Assembly (NCBI GenBank): GCA_003482555.1
Contig: DMYQ01000242.1
Coordinates: 1-17,706 of the forward strand
From: Janthinobacterium sp.
GTDB taxonomy: Bacteria > Pseudomonadota > Gammaproteobacteria > Burkholderiales > Burkholderiaceae_D
Reading direction: 5' to 3'
DNA: 17,706 nucleotides
Below the pieces are notes generated by a model. That model made no database searches, was not told where the DNA came from, and saw only the letters and a list, made by a program, of their open reading frames with translations. The position numbers and the translations under genes were made by a program. Positions 16,262 through 17,706 of the stretch are shown here, one piece after another (within the stretch, counting starts at the first letter, position 1; every line of letters starts with the position of its first letter).

Positions 16262-16567
16262 TTATGCATCGGCCGCGAATGAAATAACGATTTTCTGCGG
16301 AACTTGTTTTAATTCCGACAGCATAGCCTGCCTTGAAGCGGCCGAAATTTCAAGCAGGCTCGCCTTTTCGGGAAGGCCATCAAATGTCACGGTGACAGAC
16401 GTCAGCGTACCGCTCATCGAATTGAAACCGACAAATGACTTGAGTCCGAGCGTCGTTTCCAGTTTCGCCGAAACGGCTCTCGAATGGGTGAAACCCTCGC
16501 GCAAGGTATCGACGACATTACAGCCGCCAAGTGCAAAAATACAGACGGCGATGATGAAAGCACGCAT
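16262..16567 (-). CDS. Small putative lipoprotein, function unknown
   Basis: A 101-residue protein with a lipoprotein signal peptide: MRAFIIAVCIFALGGC, lipobox LGGC with the modified cysteine at residue 16. The rest (NVVDTLREGFTHS..., then LTSVTVTFDGLPEKASLLEIS) is soluble and mixed alpha/beta in character. No family is recognised. It should be anchored in the inner or outer membrane. The open frame extends upstream across the kinase gene, but the ATG at 16567 has AGGGG about 8 nt before it and gives the lipobox at the right position. It lies directly before the CPBP gene on the same strand, so the two may be cotranscribed. Confidence 0.75.
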   Translation of the reverse strand: MRAFIIAVCIFALGGCNVVDTLREGFTHSRAVSAKLETTLGLKSFVGFNSMSGTLTSVTVTFDGLPEKASLLEISAASRQAMLSELKQVPQKIVISFAADA

Positions 16568-16599
16568 AAAGTATCCCCTACATGTCAAAAATGATGGCA

Positions 16600-16620
16600 A
16601 TGGCGTGGTCGCGACGCCAT
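16600..16620 (-). terminator. Hairpin downstream of the sensor kinase, possible terminator
   Basis: ATGGCGT and ACGCCAT form a perfect 7-bp stem with a 7-nt loop. On the minus strand a TTTTT run follows about 8 nt after the stem. It lies between the kinase stop and the lipoprotein start. The gap before the T-run makes it an imperfect terminator. Confidence 0.3.
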
Positions 16621-16665
16621 ACGCCGGTGTAGCGACCGCCTCGCACGCAGCGTAGCCGAATATTG

Positions 16666-17706
16666 CTAAATAATCAAATCCGGCAGGCTGATGGTCGCCA
16701 CCAGCCCGCCCTCCGGGTGGTTGACCAGCGCCAGCCGGCCGCCGTGCGCCTGCACGATGCTTTGCGCGATGCCCAGGCCCAGTCCCATGCCCTCGGCGTT
16801 CTGGTCGCGCCCGTGTTCCAGCCGCACATAGGGCTGGAACAGGCTGCCGAAGGCTTCTTCCGGCACGCCCGGGCCGTGGTCGCGGATGCGGATGGCGATG
16901 TGGCCCGCTTCGCGGTAGACGGCGATTTCCGCCGTCTTGCCGTAATACAGGGCATTGTCGAGCAGATTGCCGATGGCCCGCTTGAGTGCCAGGGGCTTGG
17001 CCGTCACGCACAGGCCAGACTCCGTGAACAGCACGTCGTGGCCGGCCAGCCGGGTGCCCCGCACCATGCGATTGAGCAGCGCGTCGAGCCGCACCTCGGT
17101 CGGATTTTCGTGGATGTCGCTATCCTTGACGCACTGCAGCGCGCCCTTCACCATCATGTCGAGCTCGTCCAGATCGTCGTGGAATTCCTTGCGCTGCTCG
17201 TCGTCGTCGAGCAGTTCGGTACGCAGTTTCAAGCGCGTGATGGGCGTGCGCAAATCGTGCGAGATCGACACGAACAGACGCTCGCGGTCTTCCAGGTAGC
17301 GCTGGATGCGCGCGCGCATGGCGCTGAAGGCGCGCGCCGTCTTGACGAATTCGCGGCTGCCCGTCTCCGGCAAGCGGGGCGTGTTTTCGCCGCGCCCGAA
17401 CGCTTCCGCCGCGTCCGACAGCGCCGCCAGCGGCCCCGTGGTCCAGCGCACCACCGGGATCGACAGCAGCAGCACCGCCGCCAGCGACAGCCCCTGCAGC
17501 AGGAGGCGGTCCAGCGCCAGCGCGTTGCTGGCGTCCGAAAAATACGGGTTCGGCATCAGCCCGGCCAGGTACAACCAGTGGCCTGGCTCCAGCTCGACCT
17601 GGATCACCAGGATGGGCGCCGGATTCGGCTTGATCAGCAGGATGTGCTGCACCCAGCCGTCGGGCAGGTCGCTGATCTTGGCGCCGGCGTCGGACACCGT
17701 CAAGTC
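16666..17706 (-). CDS. Sensor histidine kinase, EnvZ-like (partial, N-terminus outside the window)
   Basis: The window holds the last 346 codons; the frame is open to the right edge. In order it shows the end of a periplasmic sensor region (GHWLYLAGLMPNPYF), a transmembrane helix at about residues 68-86 of the visible part, a HAMP linker (about 87-140), the dimerisation/phosphoacceptor box FVSISHDLRTPITRLKLR (His149), and an HATPase_c domain with N-box AIGNLLDNALYYG, G1 RDHGPGVPEE, and G2 GMGLGLGIAQSIVQAHGG. The H-box is closest to the EnvZ/OmpR-linked subgroup. A response regulator gene would be expected just upstream, outside the window. The signal is unknown. Confidence 0.93.
   Translation of the reverse strand, partial: DLTVSDAGAKISDLPDGWVQHILLIKPNPAPILVIQVELEPGHWLYLAGLMPNPYFSDASNALALDRLLLQGLSLAAVLLLSIPVVRWTTGPLAALSDAAEAFGRGENTPRLPETGSREFVKTARAFSAMRARIQRYLEDRERLFVSISHDLRTPITRLKLRTELLDDDEQRKEFHDDLDELDMMVKGALQCVKDSDIHENPTEVRLDALLNRMVRGTRLAGHDVLFTESGLCVTAKPLALKRAIGNLLDNALYYGKTAEIAVYREAGHIAIRIRDHGPGVPEEAFGSLFQPYVRLEHGRDQNAEGMGLGLGIAQSIVQAHGGRLALVNHPEGGLVATISLPDLII

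Noticed and set aside
16568..17011. Upstream extension of the lipoprotein frame across the kinase gene (about 148 extra codons)
   Set aside because: It is a shadow frame of the histidine kinase; the lipobox signal peptide and ribosome site place the true start at 16567.

Overview
The window looks like chromosomal DNA of a high-GC betaproteobacterium, probably an Oxalobacteraceae member (Massilia/Duganella/Janthinobacterium type). This is inferred from base composition, protein character and the style of the small interspersed repeats. No rRNA or other taxonomic marker is present.

Most of the window (about 1-13800) is a complete myo-inositol catabolic locus built around a divergent control region at about 10507-10737. 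Leftward on the minus strand run a periplasmic binding protein, a permease and an ATPase (an inositol-type ABC importer), then iolC fused to a DUF2090 aldolase domain, iolD, iolE, iolB and iolA. Beyond iolA, the first 37 codons of an exported protein resembling LamB-type sugar porins run off the left edge. Rightward run an RpiR-family regulator, iolG, and a second Gfo/Idh/MocA dehydrogenase. Together these cover every step from myo-inositol to acetyl-CoA plus DHAP: IolG oxidises it, IolE dehydrates, IolD opens the ring, IolB isomerises, IolC phosphorylates, the DUF2090 domain probably cleaves, and IolA decarboxylates malonic semialdehyde. Several genes overlap by ATGA (iolC/iolD, iolE/iolB) or are spaced by 1-8 nt, so a translationally coupled operon is likely. 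The control region holds a perfect 9+9 bp palindrome over the -35 of the regulator, a consensus TATAAT, a second promoter facing the importer, and a tandem 11-bp duplication.

From 13800 to the right edge the genes are unrelated to inositol: a DUF885-type putative metallopeptidase (+), then on the minus strand an EnvZ-like sensor kinase (cut by the right edge), a small lipoprotein, and a CPBP-family membrane protease.

The most notable find is that the CPBP gene is split by a 120-bp non-coding element with 23-bp imperfect terminal inverted repeats and a TA target duplication. Removing the element and one TA restores a single 250-codon reading frame through the conserved catalytic motif. The element has the architecture of a MITE of the Correia/IS630-Tc1 type. 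A second repeat family (core GGGGNCAGGTC) occurs as two direct copies plus one inverted copy between the two dehydrogenase genes, and as a short palindrome between iolB and iolA.
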